The notes under the pieces: generated by a model | The model's database searches: none | Told to the model about the DNA's origin: nothing | The model's input: the letters and a program-made list of their open reading frames with translations, nothing else | In this document: piece after piece, positions 33,866 through 45,700 of the stretch | Position numbering within the stretch: the first letter of the stretch is position 1 | Layout of the letters: each line of letters begins with the position of its first letter | Source: Cliona cf. orientalis | Taxonomy: Eukaryota; Porifera; Demospongiae; Clionaida; Clionaidae | Assembly: GCA_963930775.1 (NCBI GenBank) | Contig: OZ005696.1 | Coordinates: forward strand, 3,968,001 to 4,032,000 | Direction of reading: 5' to 3' | DNA length: 64,000 nt | Program-made: the position numbers and the translations under genes

Positions 33866-36800
33866 ATGCCGAGACAGGTGCTTTACGTTTACTTCTGCTT
33901 TTTCCTTACCGCCATTCTTTCACCATGTGCTATAGGTGGTAAGAATTTCTAATGTGTGTATAGCTCCATGATGATCATGGTATGCATGTCAACAATGATG
34001 CATGGAACTATTTTTTTTTACAGAATTACGGACCAGTGGCAGTACAGCAAACGAATTCTTCCTTGCTATTCCTAAAAATAGTTTTAATGATGAAACAATC
34101 AGTCTTCTTATCACCACTCAAGAGTCTGGCTATGTGCATTTTTCAATAACTTCAAGCAGTTTTGTTTACATTGGAGGAGTCAGCAATGGCTCATTTAGCA
34201 CTATTGAACTGCCTGAAACTCTTGAACTTCAAGATGAGAATGACCGTAACAAAGGTATTCGAATACGTACTACCGATCAAAACAAAAAGATTTCCATTCA
34301 TTTGCTGAAGGAAGGGGTATATCTTTCTGGTGGATTTCTTGCTTTACCTTCAAAAGAAATCTCTGGTGTAGAGCAATATGCATACTACATAACATCCTAC
34401 TTATGGGACAACAGAGTTAATGTTGATCCATATAGTGGTGTTGTTATTGTTGGATGCCACAATGATACTCAAATAACAATCCTTCCTAGTCAGACTATCA
34501 CAATTCCTTCTGATCTGCGATCTCCCACTAATCCCCAAAGTTCTATCTCTTCAGGAGAGTCATACAATGTGACCCTGAACACACTGCAAACATATGACTT
34601 TGACAGTGCTCTTGATTTGACAGGAACACTGCTGATATCAAATAAACCAATTTCAGTCTTTGGCTATCATGAATGTGCAGATATTCCGATGGGAACTGCA
34701 TTCTGTGATTACATTGTCGAGCAGTTTCCCCCAACAATCAACTGGGGGCGATTCTTTCATCTGTCATCCTTAAACTCCAGAGCAGCATCTGTCAGGTATA
34801 AAATTATGGGAATGAAATCTTCAACAGCTGTTACATTACTGTGCACTATTCAAGGCCAAACCTTACCAGAAACTACAATACAGAGCTACCATTTGTCAGT
34901 ATCAGGACAAGCACACGAATTCGAGGTAAGACGAGACAGATTTTGCAGCTTACAGGCAAACAAGCCTATTCTGGTGGTACAATATTCACCAGGATATTCC
35001 ATTGATCGTATTGGTGATCCATTTATGTTGAACATTCCTCCTGTGGACCAGTACTCTAACAACTACACCCTGAGAGCAGATACATCATTCACAAATCACA
35101 TGACCATTACAATTGGAGTATCTCACTTCAATCCAGAGAGGATATTTATTGATCGAGGGACAATTCCTAGTGGTAATTGGACACCTATTTACTGCTCAAA
35201 TTCTGTAGTATGCGGTTATGGAACCATGTTGAGCATACCTGCTGGAACTCATTTTGTCTATCACACTGATTCTCACGCCAAGATCAATGTGCTGATGTAT
35301 GGGTTCCACTACCACACTGCTTATGGATATCTAGGTGGAATGGAACTCAATTGGATATCAGGTAATTCTTGCAATTTTAATAATAAGAATACGCTGTTAG
35401 AGTATTATTATAGTTTGGTTTCTTCAATCACACAATCATGGCAGGAGTTTGTCAACATGGAGATGTACAGTTGGTACCTCTACCAGGCTCAGTTTATGAG
35501 GCAGGGAAAGTGGAAATATGTGTGGACGGAGCATGGAGTAATATCTGTGGAAGGGGCTGGTCCAGTCATGATGCCGGCATCGTGTGTAGACAATTGGGAT
35601 ACTCATCTCATGGTATGCATTTCTAATCAGGGCCTGATATTATTATTCATTGATGGCATAATACTTAATTATTGCAGGGGCATCTGCATACTCAGGATAT
35701 TCAAACAATAGAGTAGCTTGGCCCTACATTATCAGTGCAGTGAACTGCAATGGGTCAGAGGCACAACTATTGGACTGTATTCATAGCACACACTTCGCTG
35801 AGTGTGGTCAGGCAGAGGCTGCTTGCGTGCACTGTCAACCAGGTAGGTACATAGTACCAGAATACCGTGCAGTAGTCAAGGTGTCTGGTGGGTACAACAC
35901 ACACTCACCACAGTCATAGCCTCAAATACGCTGCGGGCTCTCCCTTTTTGCTTCACTTGGCAAGGGGAGAGTCTGGTTGTTTTGTAGTTCCCTGTCATAG
36001 TGTGCATACATTTTGCATGAACTTGCATCATTCTATGTACAGTTTCAAATCTGAGTGTGACAACAGAGGTGATCTCCAGTATTCACGCAAGAAGTCCAGC
36101 TGTGGTAAGCTGCATAGCAGATCTCAGTTCTTCTATTTCTGATGATGTCACAGTAAACATTACATGGAACAAAGGCAGTCGTCAGCTCCATAACAACAGT
36201 GAAATCTTAATTATCTCTGCAAATCTGGGTAGCACTAAATATCAATCAAATTTGACTATTCATGTGCTAGAAGCTTCAGATGATGGCTTGTACACCTGTT
36301 TGGTAGGATTAATATCACGATTATCGAACAAACGTATTTCACAAGTAACAAGCAGTATATACTTAAATGTGGAAGGTACGTCGTAGTGTTTATTGCCATG
36401 CATGATTATGTAGTTTGTTTACAAGCTAAGCCCTGAGAATCCCTACAATATACTATAGCTGGGACATCCTACACACCACCATGACCACAATGTTCCACTG
36501 CTGCAGCTTCTTCAAGCCTGATTTTCCAGTTAAGACTTATTGGAGTGGGCCATTGTAGTGTATGGCTTCTACAAGTAAGTCAGCTTAGTACCACATGTAC
36601 CGCATTAATTGGTGAATCCTTCAATGTGAGAGATACTATTATTCACATTCCATTTGACAGTTTTCAACTCCAGCTGAGAAGATCACACACGTAACGAGTA
36701 CAGTGGTTGACAATGTCCTTGCACAATGTCAAGACTGTGGTCTTACAATGAACCATATAACTAATGGAGCATTTCAGTGTTTTGTACAAGACTCCCATGA

Positions 36801-39208
36801 GGTGACATTCCGGGCTCGTCTGCATGCCTCACCTACAGCAACCTTAACTCAGCTAATCAACTACATTATCCACTGGATTGAAACTGGAGCATCAGTGGCT
36901 ATTAATGGAATATTGCTGACTGTAGATCGGGGATGTGATATAGTGATAGACTCATTTAGTGAGCCAGAGTGCAATGGACATCAAGTGACAACACCGCATG
37001 CTATCACAACTGCCACAACTACTACTACAAGAGATGGATCAGTCACCATGGCAACCTCATCACTGGTTTCTACATCTTTCTCTGAAATAACTATACCTGT
37101 TACTGAGACAACTACTACCCCACCAGGTACAGATATTATCCTAACACCAAAATTGCAAATCAAAGTATTATGCCTGTCAAATTTAAGATCAAGAGGTTGA
37201 AAGTAGACGAGAATAATAGATAGCATAAGAATAAAAATTAATTGGGTATTAACCCCAGGCCTAAAAATAGCTTGCCTATGATCATGCAGCTGTTTTGCAG
37301 ATTAGAGCTTTGATATGATATAGTAATACATGAATACAAAATTTCTATGATGTCATGTTATTATCCCACAGATGGAGCATTTATATCAAATGTAACAGTA
37401 GCAGTATTTTCTGCTATCCATGTAAGAAGCCCAGTTACTATCACCTGTACTGTCATGCTTACTGGTACCATAGTAACTATCAGTGATGATGTAATAGTCG
37501 ACATTTCTTGGAGTAAGTATGGTGTGCAACTCCACAACAGCAGTGGATTAGTGATTACCTCATCCTATGCAACTAAAATGTTCTACCATTCAAACCTAAC
37601 TATTCTTGTCTTGGAGACTTCAGATAGTGGGGTGTACTCTTGTCGGGCACAACTTTCTCAGTCTACACAAACTTCAATCTTACCTCCTTCGGTCAACACC
37701 ATACATCTTGCAGTGGAAGGTATTAACTATTACTAAGTGCAGCTATACAGTAGCGATTCCGGACGCCCGATTTTTCGGCTCGATATCGCAAAGTGGCGGC
37801 GATAGCAATTCACACGGTTAAGGTATCGATAGTTTCCTCTCGACGAGGCCTATTCAGCGCTGGGTGTTTCCTGTTGAAAGAATAAAGCTTGTTCGAGTTA
37901 CGCACTAAAATAGATTTTTGCATACAAATTTCCATAGAGCTAAAAATCAAAATCGCAACGCGTGTGGTCAACCGATTCACTTGGTTTAAGGTTCAGAAGA
38001 AAGGCCATTCACTCAGCTAACTCGTGGTTTGTGTTTCCTGTTCATAGCTAAATCCATTGCCAAGTTATGGCTGCTTTTATTGCCACAGGTCGAACGTCCA
38101 GAATCGCTATATACAGTGTAATCTGTAACTTGAAAATTGTCCTTGCAGCTCCTTCAAGCCTGCTATTCCAGCTAAGATTGATTGGAGTTGGTCATTGCAG
38201 TGAATGGCTTCTACGTGTAAGTGCATGGCTGTGCATGCTAATTAATAGGAAATTTAAAAGCATTAAGTATCACAAATTATCTACTGTAGTTCTCAACTCT
38301 CACTGAAAGGATGACTCAAGTGATACAAGCAATAATTGATAATACTGCTTCACTGTGTGAGAGTTGTGGACTGACGGTGAATCACATAGCTGATGGAGGG
38401 TTCCAATGCTTTACTCAAGGTGCCCATGAAGTAACGTTCAGAGCACATTTATACGCCACACCCACAGCAACTCTCCAACAACTAATTGCACACATATCTC
38501 ACTGGGCTATAAATGGTGCTTCCATAGCCATAAGTGGATTGCTATTAACTGTTGACAGTAGATGTGACATCATAATTACATCCTTTAGTGAGCCAGAGTG
38601 TTATGGAATTTTTGAGACCAGTGAACCTCCCGCTCTCACAATTACTGAAAAGATGGCCACTGAAATGAGAACGGTGTCTGATAGCACCACCACGCTGATT
38701 AGCAAAGGGCCAGGTTCAGAGGCTATTATAATCGGGGGTGTAGTGGTCATGGTGGTATTCATCATTGCAGCAATGGTAACCATTGTTATTGTAGCCTGTC
38801 TCTACGCCAAGTATTGCAGGTAAGCAGTATACAACTTCAATAGTAAATACTAAGCCAGGAATAATCTTCTTACTCTAGTCCCATATCCACATATGTAGAC
38901 TATAGCTGCTGGTATTTAATAAGTGGCCAGTATATCATAGCCAGCAGTATGCTATTAAAAATGTGATCAAGAAGTTTTTGTTGCTATAATTTTCCTACAG
39001 CAGACATCAGCAACCGGCTAACCTCCCATCAGCCATGACTCCATTTCCTCTACCAAGTTATGATATCTTCCCAGCTGATATCAAGACTGAGGGTCAGGGT
39101 GATGAGACAAAGGAGCCGCCACCAAACTACTCCCCACCCTCTAGCCCAGTACCAAATGAAATATCTGCTTACTACTGGGAGCCAATGTCTGTAGATGCTG
39201 CACTGTGA
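33866..39208 (+). CDS. IgGFc-binding / SRCR / Ig mosaic transmembrane receptor
   Basis: Eleven exons: 33866-33938, 34024-35361, 35445-35612, 35678-35842, 36043-36375, 36507-36574, 36661-37126, 37372-37719, 38149-38216, 38290-38819 and 39001-39208. They join to 1254 residues with consistent phases. Order: signal peptide (MPRQVLYVYFCFFLTAIL); an IgGFc-binding N-terminal domain (ANEFFLAIPKN...LLITTQ, about residues 30-460); one SRCR domain over two exons (VEICVDGAWSNICGRGW, DAGIVCRQLGY, CGQAEAAC); Ig domain 1; a module beginning FQLRLIGVGHCS; a Thr-rich linker; Ig domain 2; a second copy of the module; one TM helix (IIIGGVVVMVVFIIAAMV); and a cytosolic tail with PPNY. The final module copies each carry conserved cysteines (CGLT.NHI..G.FQCF). 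Such mosaics are typical of sponge and cnidarian recognition receptors; ligand unknown. Confidence 0.87.
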
Positions 39209-39252
39209 CTAATATGTTGGACCATACTCTTATTTAAATAGCTACTATAATA

Positions 39253-39640
39253 ACAAGTATAAAAACAATTGAATAAAATTGAAGGATGAAGTAGGGATGG
39301 CAGTGCCAAAAAGTACACAAACAAGATTCGTAGGGATAACGTATCACATCCACTATACATCCCTACGCTTGCTTTTCTCATACACATCTGATTCAGCATG
39401 TAATTTAAAGTGTCACTACTATTGATATTGATCCCTGGGTATACAGTATTGATTTTCCATTCCTGCATGCATGTGCCCCATATATAATATTATGCCAGTG
39501 TGTGCACGGCTACTCAAAAAGCAAGCGTAGGGATGCATAGTGGATGTGATACGTTATCCCTACGAATCTTGTTTGTGTACTTTTTGGCACTGCCATCCCT
39601 ACTTCATCCTTCAATTTTATTCAATTGTTTTTATACTTGT
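39253..39640. repeat. Foldback element, arms about 127 bp, TA-flanked
   Basis: The left arm (39253-39380) and right arm (39514-39640) are almost exact inverse copies, starting acaagtataaaaacaattg. Both ends abut TA. There is no open frame. It lies 45 bp past the stop codon of the receptor gene, so it may be transcribed in its 3' UTR and fold into a long hairpin. Confidence 0.85.
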
Positions 39641-40282
39641 TACTGTTCTTTTTTTAGTGCCCTCAGGGCCTGGTAGTTATTAATTTTCATCAATGCCACC
39701 TAGCTGACTAATCTCGTGGGGACAGAGGCTGGGCATATACCATGGCGACCGGCTTACCTATTCATTGTTTAATATTAAAAATTTAATGCATGGAACTAGC
39801 TACTTCAAAGTTTTTTTCTGGACGTAGCTACATCCAACTGTGCTCCAGCAATAAATAATAGGGAAGCAAGTACACCATGTTTGTGTGATCTTAGCCCGGC
39901 TTTGAGTCAGGTACTACTGCGGCTATATGTATGGTAGCTACCCCAACACACCGTGAGTTCAAACTTGAATACTCCTGCTGTAAGTGCAAATCCCAGGCAG
40001 TCTTTGATAGTTTGTGAGGGCGTCTTCTTTTGCATCACACACTATTGAACGTGCATCAGTGGGGTTCTCGAGACTGCTCAGGTAACTAGTTGACCTGCGA
40101 ATGAAGCCACGCCCCTCGTTATCTCGATCCTGAAGCTGGCTGACTCAACCCGGCGGCAAACTTGAAAGAAGGCTGTTTAGAACCAAGTAGCGACGAAACC
40201 ATTCCGTTTCAGAAGCATATTTTATAGGTCAGTAAGCTTACTGTTGGTAAGTAGCCACTATGATCGACAGTTCACTGAGATC
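39641..40282. other. Spacer between two foldback elements
   Basis: No gene seen. It contains a SINE-like B-box string (gtgagttcaaactt near 39953) and otherwise nothing recognisable. Confidence 0.4.
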
Positions 40283-40291
40283 GATCCTGGC

Positions 40292-40668
40292 CAGAGGAGG
40301 TAGGACACGCTTGACCTTTGGCTAATAGTTCACTAATTAAATCGCTAGTTTAGGCTTTCGTGAAGATTTTTAGAGGATATCGTTGCGATTTTCGAACTCA
40401 GCGCTATTGATTTAGTGGGGGAGCCCCTCTTAGTTAGCACTGTAGAGTAATTTTTAGGTCTTTGGAATGTTAATTAGCCGCTTTAATTAACATTCCAAAG
40501 ACCTAAAAATTGCTCTACAGTGCTAACTAAGAGGGGCTCCCCCACTAAATCAATAGCGCTGAGTTCGAAAATCGCAACGATATCCTCTAAAAACCTTCAC
40601 GAAAGCCTATACTAGCGATTTAATTAGTGAACTATTAGCCAAAGGTCAAGCGTGTCCTACCTCCTCTG
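40292..40668. mobile_element. Foldback element A with 9-bp target duplication
   Basis: Two arms of roughly 185 bp are near-perfect inverse copies meeting around 40480 with a loop of only a few bases. The outer ends read cagaggaggt. The 9 bp gatcctggc flank it on both sides (40283-40291 and 40669-40677). A 9-bp duplication is typical of Mutator-like (MULE) transposition, so this is a non-autonomous MULE-type foldback. No coding capacity. Its termini match element B at 52477. Confidence 0.88.
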
Positions 40669-40677
40669 GATCCTGGC

Positions 40678-41440
40678 TGCCCCGGCGCACGCGCGCCACT
40701 TACATCGGTCACATGACTTCACCATGGCAACACCAAATGAGCATGCGCATTATATGACAAAATGGCTAATTGGACACACCCACTCGCAAAACGCGCGCTG
40801 TACACACCCACAATTAAATCGCTATCCTGATAACACAAAACGAGCTTGCCACAGACATGCGCGCTCCATAATGGAATGGATTTATACTTGAACTAAGGTG
40901 AGCGGTCATGGTAGTCTTGAGTTAGCCCAGGAAAACAGAAAGAAAAAAAGAAAGAAAGAAAGAATGAGAAATGGCTATTTTTTTGAACATCTGGTTCTGG
41001 CATATACAATTGAGTTGATGGATGATCTTGGTCTTGTTAGATAGATAATTTGCTGTAGATTCTGATTTTGACACTTAGAAAGTTCACAAAGTTACCCATT
41101 TTGAGATATTTGGATTTTTGTAATGTATTATATATATGGAGTATCCGTGCCATCCCTACTTATAGAGTCTACCGACTCTATGATAGTATATAGTATTACG
41201 AAGAGTGGATACAAGGTTGATAGTGAATAAGACAGCTAGCATACTGACACATCATGCTGTAATACACTTCCTATCATTCATGCAGAGGAATATCTAATAA
41301 TCTGCCGCATGATTAATTACTATCCCTGTGCCCCATAGTTATCATCATAATACCGGTATTTAAGAGGGTGCATAAGACACTATAATAATAGTGTAGTCTT
41401 GTATCAGTGCTGTGCCACTGATGGGTCCTACAGTTCTTTA
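40678..41440. other. Spacer with GA microsatellite
   Basis: No gene supported; an 80-codon frame at 40652-40891 overlaps the transposon end. It contains a purine run (aaagaaag, about 40939-40968) and a TCACATGA box (40706-40713). Confidence 0.4.
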
Positions 41441-42047
41441 TGTAAAAGTATAGAAATTGCCATGATTATAATATTATCATGGGAAGATTTTACGTGACTT
41501 ATTTCTTGGGTTAATCATGGGAAGATTTTACGTGACTTGTTTCTTGGGTTAATCATGGGAAGATTTTACGTGACTTGCACCTTGATTTAATCATGGGGGC
41601 ATTTTACGGCACATGTAATGAAAGCCCAGTTGCTAAATGGATTGTATACATGGGAAGATTTTATGTAAGGTCAAAGTACTTACGTAAAATCTTCCCATAT
41701 AATAGGATCTGAGAACACAATAATCAGGTGAGGATTTATGTGTGGACTTTGACCTCACGTAAAATCTCCCCAGGTAAATAACAGGTGACACTCTGGGCTG
41801 ACATTATCGAAATTTGATCCTGCCATACACAGAGACCTTTGACCTCACGTAAAATCTTCCCATATAATAGCATCAGAGAAAGTTGAACACAATATAAATC
41901 AGGTGAGGACTTATGTGTGGTCTTTGACCTCACGTAAAATCTCCCCAAGTAAATAACAAATTATACTCTGGGCTGACAATATCTAAATATGATTGTGCTG
42001 TACACAGAGACCTTTGATCCACATAAAATCTAATGCTAACCGTGGGT

Positions 42048-42066
42048 GGGGGGGGGGGGGGGGGGG
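42048..42066. repeat. Poly-G tract
   Basis: About 19 consecutive G. Similar homopolymer C tracts occur at 43681-43698, 45868-45885 and 59985-60006; these are prone to sequencing length errors. Confidence 0.85.
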
Positions 42067-42220
42067 CAGAATCAATAACCAGATACCTATACCATAGCTA
42101 TCCGGCTGGTGTGTTTTGTTTATCTCTGTAATAGAATAGTATAGGTTGGCATGCAGGGGCATTAGTCTATATGTAAGTAGCTACAGCAATGTCATTTATT
42201 AAGCTTTCTACTATGCCATA

Positions 42221-42427
42221 CCGTAGGTCGGGTTTTAATTGCGAGTATCTATTAAATGCGAATTGCGAGTTTTTCTACGTTTCGCAATTATTAGATTCGC
42301 AAACATAAACGTTCACGTATACTACAGTACAGTACGGGGTCGTCCAGCGCAATTATTGGATTCGCAATTTGGCCTGACTTGACTAGAACGCATTTATTAA
42401 ACTACGTAATTAAAACCTGTCCTACGG
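42221..42427. repeat. MITE family 1, copy 1 (ccgtaggtcggg ends, TA target)
   Basis: The ends ccgtaggtcgggttttaatt and, inverse, aattaaaacctgtcctacgg form a terminal inverted repeat of about 23 bp. TA lies on both sides. Body includes gcgaatt words and ggcctgacttgactagaacg, shared with copy 2 at 48231. Tc1/mariner-like by target site; no coding. Confidence 0.85.
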
Positions 42428-43726
42428 TATACTGTGTACAGTAGATAAGTTTTAAGCTCAGATCTCAGATATTTTTCATGCATAATAGGTAACACTGTTT
42501 GTTAAAAACCATAGCTAGCTACCGTGATTGTATACTTGCCAGTTTCTAGGCCGAGTGCTATGACAAATTGTTCAAATTAACCAGAGACTCGAAGATGCTA
42601 ATCATAATTAATGCCAGGTATTATTTGCGTGGGCATGGCTAGCGGCAGCTGCTTGCGCATGCGCATGCGTAGTTAAGTGGCAATGCACAGTGATACCACT
42701 CTGCAGATCTAGCAGCTCCACCCAGTATGCACTCTTTGAAATTAATCTGGTTGGTTGTTCTTTTAAGCGGGCGGGATTCTGCATATACCTCACTGTCAGC
42801 ATTCTAGATGTGACATAGCCATGGTTTTAATATTGCAAGTTTACCGTGCACCTGTTTCTCGTTCTTGTCTACCTCTGGTTGAGTTTTATCATAATATAAT
42901 GGAATAACAGAAAAATATGGAATATAGCTACTTCCCTACTGACAAAGAAACAGTATATTATGCAGAACTGGATGATGCGGACCTTGAGTAGGGGTAGGTA
43001 AATTATGCTGGCGTAATTTTGAGCATAATGGGTGTGTGTAAGTATTTGAGAATTATGCTAGCATTATAGGCATCAACTGGCACAATTTTGAGAATTTTAG
43101 GGCACACAGTTGCAGGTAGCTAGCTGTTCAACACAAGCAAATTGACCTTGATCATAACACCTGGAATACATAATAATTATTGTGGACTGGTAAAGAGTTG
43201 ATTAATCAGCTGGTGCCCACTTTCCAATCCGAGCACATGTAAAACTAAAATTGCTACACTCGATGATAGTGTAACCAAGTCTCCTTATGTCTCATATCGG
43301 TTTTTGTAGTCTGTTCAACTTGAGCATAATGAGCAATGGACTGGGAATTATAGGTACACTTCTTATCAATGAGCATTATTAGGGAATTTTTGAGCATTTG
43401 AGAATAGCATTAGCTATAGGCCAAAAAATTAGCATAATTTACCTACTCCTAACCTTGAGTTTGTTGAGTAGCTACAAATGCAATTGTTAGCAGCTAACTC
43501 CTTATTTGTTATCTAGCTAGTATCATAACTGTTAATGATTCAGATTGTAATTATTATAATAATTTCATGTGATCTTATATTGTTAGCTATCACATGCACA
43601 TGAACTGTCAGATAATACATGTACTGTTACAGTAGCTATACATGACTACTGTTACAGCTATCTGTATTGACCCCCCGCACCCCCCCCCCCCCCCCCCCAA
43701 AAAATACTTGGTAGTATTATAATAGG

Positions 43727-43772
43727 CATATATATATTATATATATATTATAATATTATATATATATATATA

Positions 43773-43817
<45 letters not shown>
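43727..43817. repeat. AT-dinucleotide repeat
   Basis: About 90 bp of imperfect (TA)n directly before the element at 43818, which may have used a TA within it as target. Confidence 0.85.
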
Positions 43818-43820
<3 letters not shown>

Positions 43821-44639
43821 TGCAAAAATAAAAGGGTTAGTTTAACCCATGTTAGGTTACCTGAGTTGCACTGATAAACAATGTACGTATATGCAGTCAT
43901 CCATGATTTTGGAATAATATTATTTATAATCAAAGTGTATTTTGTGAGTGGTTGAAGTCAAAATTATCGTTATCTAATTGATTGAGAGTCTCTGCAGGGT
44001 TTCAAATTTTGTAATTCTGTGGGGAAAGTTATGTGGCAATAATGTTTGGAGTTTGCTGGAACAAATTACATCATATACTTTATTTATTCCTTCAGCTCTG
44101 CAGGTGCGGTTAGAGTTAAATAAAGCAAATTACTCAATTTCAGTATTTGTAGCAAATTTAATCCCTATTAGACTAGCAGACTACCATCTGAGGCTGAGAT
44201 TTCATTGCTATATAAATAAATGAGGGGGATCTTAGACTTTAAAGTAAACAAGTTGTAATTACTACAAATTTGCAACTATAGCTACACTAAGAAAGATGTG
44301 CATGCAGTTGCTATATGTATACAGAGCTATAGGACAAGTACAGGAAATACTTATAAATTGAAGTATTAGTAGTAATTACAAATTTATTTACTTAAAACTC
44401 TAAGACTCTCCCCTCATAGCTATCCCTGTTAGACCATAACAATTATAACAAATAAATACTGCAACTGAGCAGTTTGCTTCAATTATAACATAGCTGTATG
44501 TTACATATTATATGTAACAGAATACTTTGATGTAAATCATGGATAGTTGAATAATAATTAGTTTGAATTGTTGGTATGTTCATCAGTGCAACTCAGGTAA
44601 CCTAAGTTGGATTAAACTAACCCTTTTTGTTTTGCAGTG
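43818..44639. repeat. TIR element with cactgcaaaa ends
   Basis: Left end cactgcaaaaataaaagggt and inverted right end cactgcaaaacaaaaagggt, with pairing continuing through ggttacctgagttgcactga for about 60 bp. A second inner inverted repeat pairs 44225-44275 with 44360-44410 (gtaattactacaaattt / inverse). It is nested within the 41441-45700 structure. An 81-codon frame at 43978-44223 is not convincing. Confidence 0.75.
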
Positions 44640-44786
44640 ATATACATATGGGGTCAAGGCTCTCTGTGTACGGTGGAATATAATTTAAATAATGTCAGCC
44701 CAGAGTGTAATCTCTTGGGGATATTTTGTGAGGTCAAAGTTCACACATAAATCCTCACCTGATTATTGTGTTCTCTAATGCTATTA

Positions 44787-45326
44787 CCGTACCCTCGCAA
44801 AAGAGGGCCCATGGGCGGTGCACCTTACATTGGGCCAAAATTGGGGGGTGGGCCGATATTCGAGGTATCAGTATCGCGTTTATACTCGAAAGAGCGCCCA
44901 GGTAAGTTACCCACGCTAGCTTCATACTTAAATAGAAGCAGCGGCTACTATTGATTTTCGCCTTATTCAAGCACGGTTACCAACCCAGAGCAAGAGCGGC
45001 CGCGATATTTCACCGTGTGTCATTGAGTGCAGCCGTATTCAGTGGGCGTGGCTACGATCGCTTGCCGTGTACGATCGTTTATTTGTGCCAAAACGTGGCA
45101 TAAAGTCAGCTAGGCTTAGTTTTACGGCTGTTTAGCACGTTACTTATCGATCTTACATAGATTATTCGAAGTATAGTCCAGCCATTTCATGCATTTGAGC
45201 TGCGCTTTCAAGGGCAGCTACGCATGGGCGCATATTCGAGTAAACACTAGACCTTAGCAGGAAATTGAGCCCAAAGTGGGGGGTGGGCCGACATTCCGTA
45301 GTGGGCCCTCTTTCGCGAGGGTACGG
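44787..45326. repeat. MITE family 2 inserted into the right arm, TA target
   Basis: The ends ccgtaccctcgcaaaagagg and the inverse cctctttcgcgagggtacgg form the TIR, with TA on both sides. The sister arm of the host structure (gctattatatggg, read in inverse near 41858-41870) is the unoccupied site, which shows exactly that 540 bp plus a duplicated TA were gained. Internal text repeats the words gggtgggccgatattcgag / gggtgggccgacattccg. No coding. Confidence 0.88.
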
Positions 45327-45700
45327 TATATGGGAAGATTTTACGTGAGGTCAAAGGTCTCTGTGTATGGTAGGATCAAATTTCGATAATGTTAGCCCAG
45401 AGTGTAATCTGTTATTTACCTGGGGAGATTTTATGTGAGGTCAAAGTCCACACATAAATCCTCACCTGATTACTGTATTCTTGGATCCTGGAAGATTTTA
45501 CGTAAGTACTTTGACCTTACATAAAATCTTCCCATGTATACAATCCATTTAGCAACTGGGCTTTCATTACATGTGCCGTAAAATGTCCCCATGATTAAAT
45601 CTAGGTGCAAGTCACGTAAAATCTTCCCATGATTAACCCAAGGAACAAGTCACGTAAAATCTTCCCATGATATAATCATGGCAATTTCTATACTTTTACA

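Larger units (their letters stand above)
41441..45700. mobile_element. 4.3-kb structure with long terminal inverted repeats
   Basis: The left arm (41441 to about 42030) and right arm (about 44650-45700, interrupted by a later insertion at 44787-45326) are inverse copies, starting tgtaaaagtatagaaattgc. The arms are themselves made of direct repeats: a roughly 37-bp unit containing gggaagattttacgtgac (41478, 41515, 41554) and a roughly 180-bp unit (41731 and 41912) containing cctcacgtaaaatctcccc. The centre (42031-44649) holds two smaller elements, a poly-G run, a poly-C run and an AT repeat. No transposase-like frame was seen. Exact ends and target duplication are uncertain; weaker pairing may reach 41404 and 45746. 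Confidence 0.75.

Noticed and set aside
40652..40891. 79-codon frame
   Set aside because: Overlaps the right end of foldback element A and has no protein-like features.
41478..41600. Evenly spaced near-identical repeats resembling a CRISPR array
   Set aside because: Only about three units, the intervening text is nearly constant rather than unique, the locus is eukaryotic, and the units belong to a larger inverted-repeat structure.
44766..44970. Overlapping plus and minus frames in the MITE at 44787
   Set aside because: Both are produced by the repeat itself.
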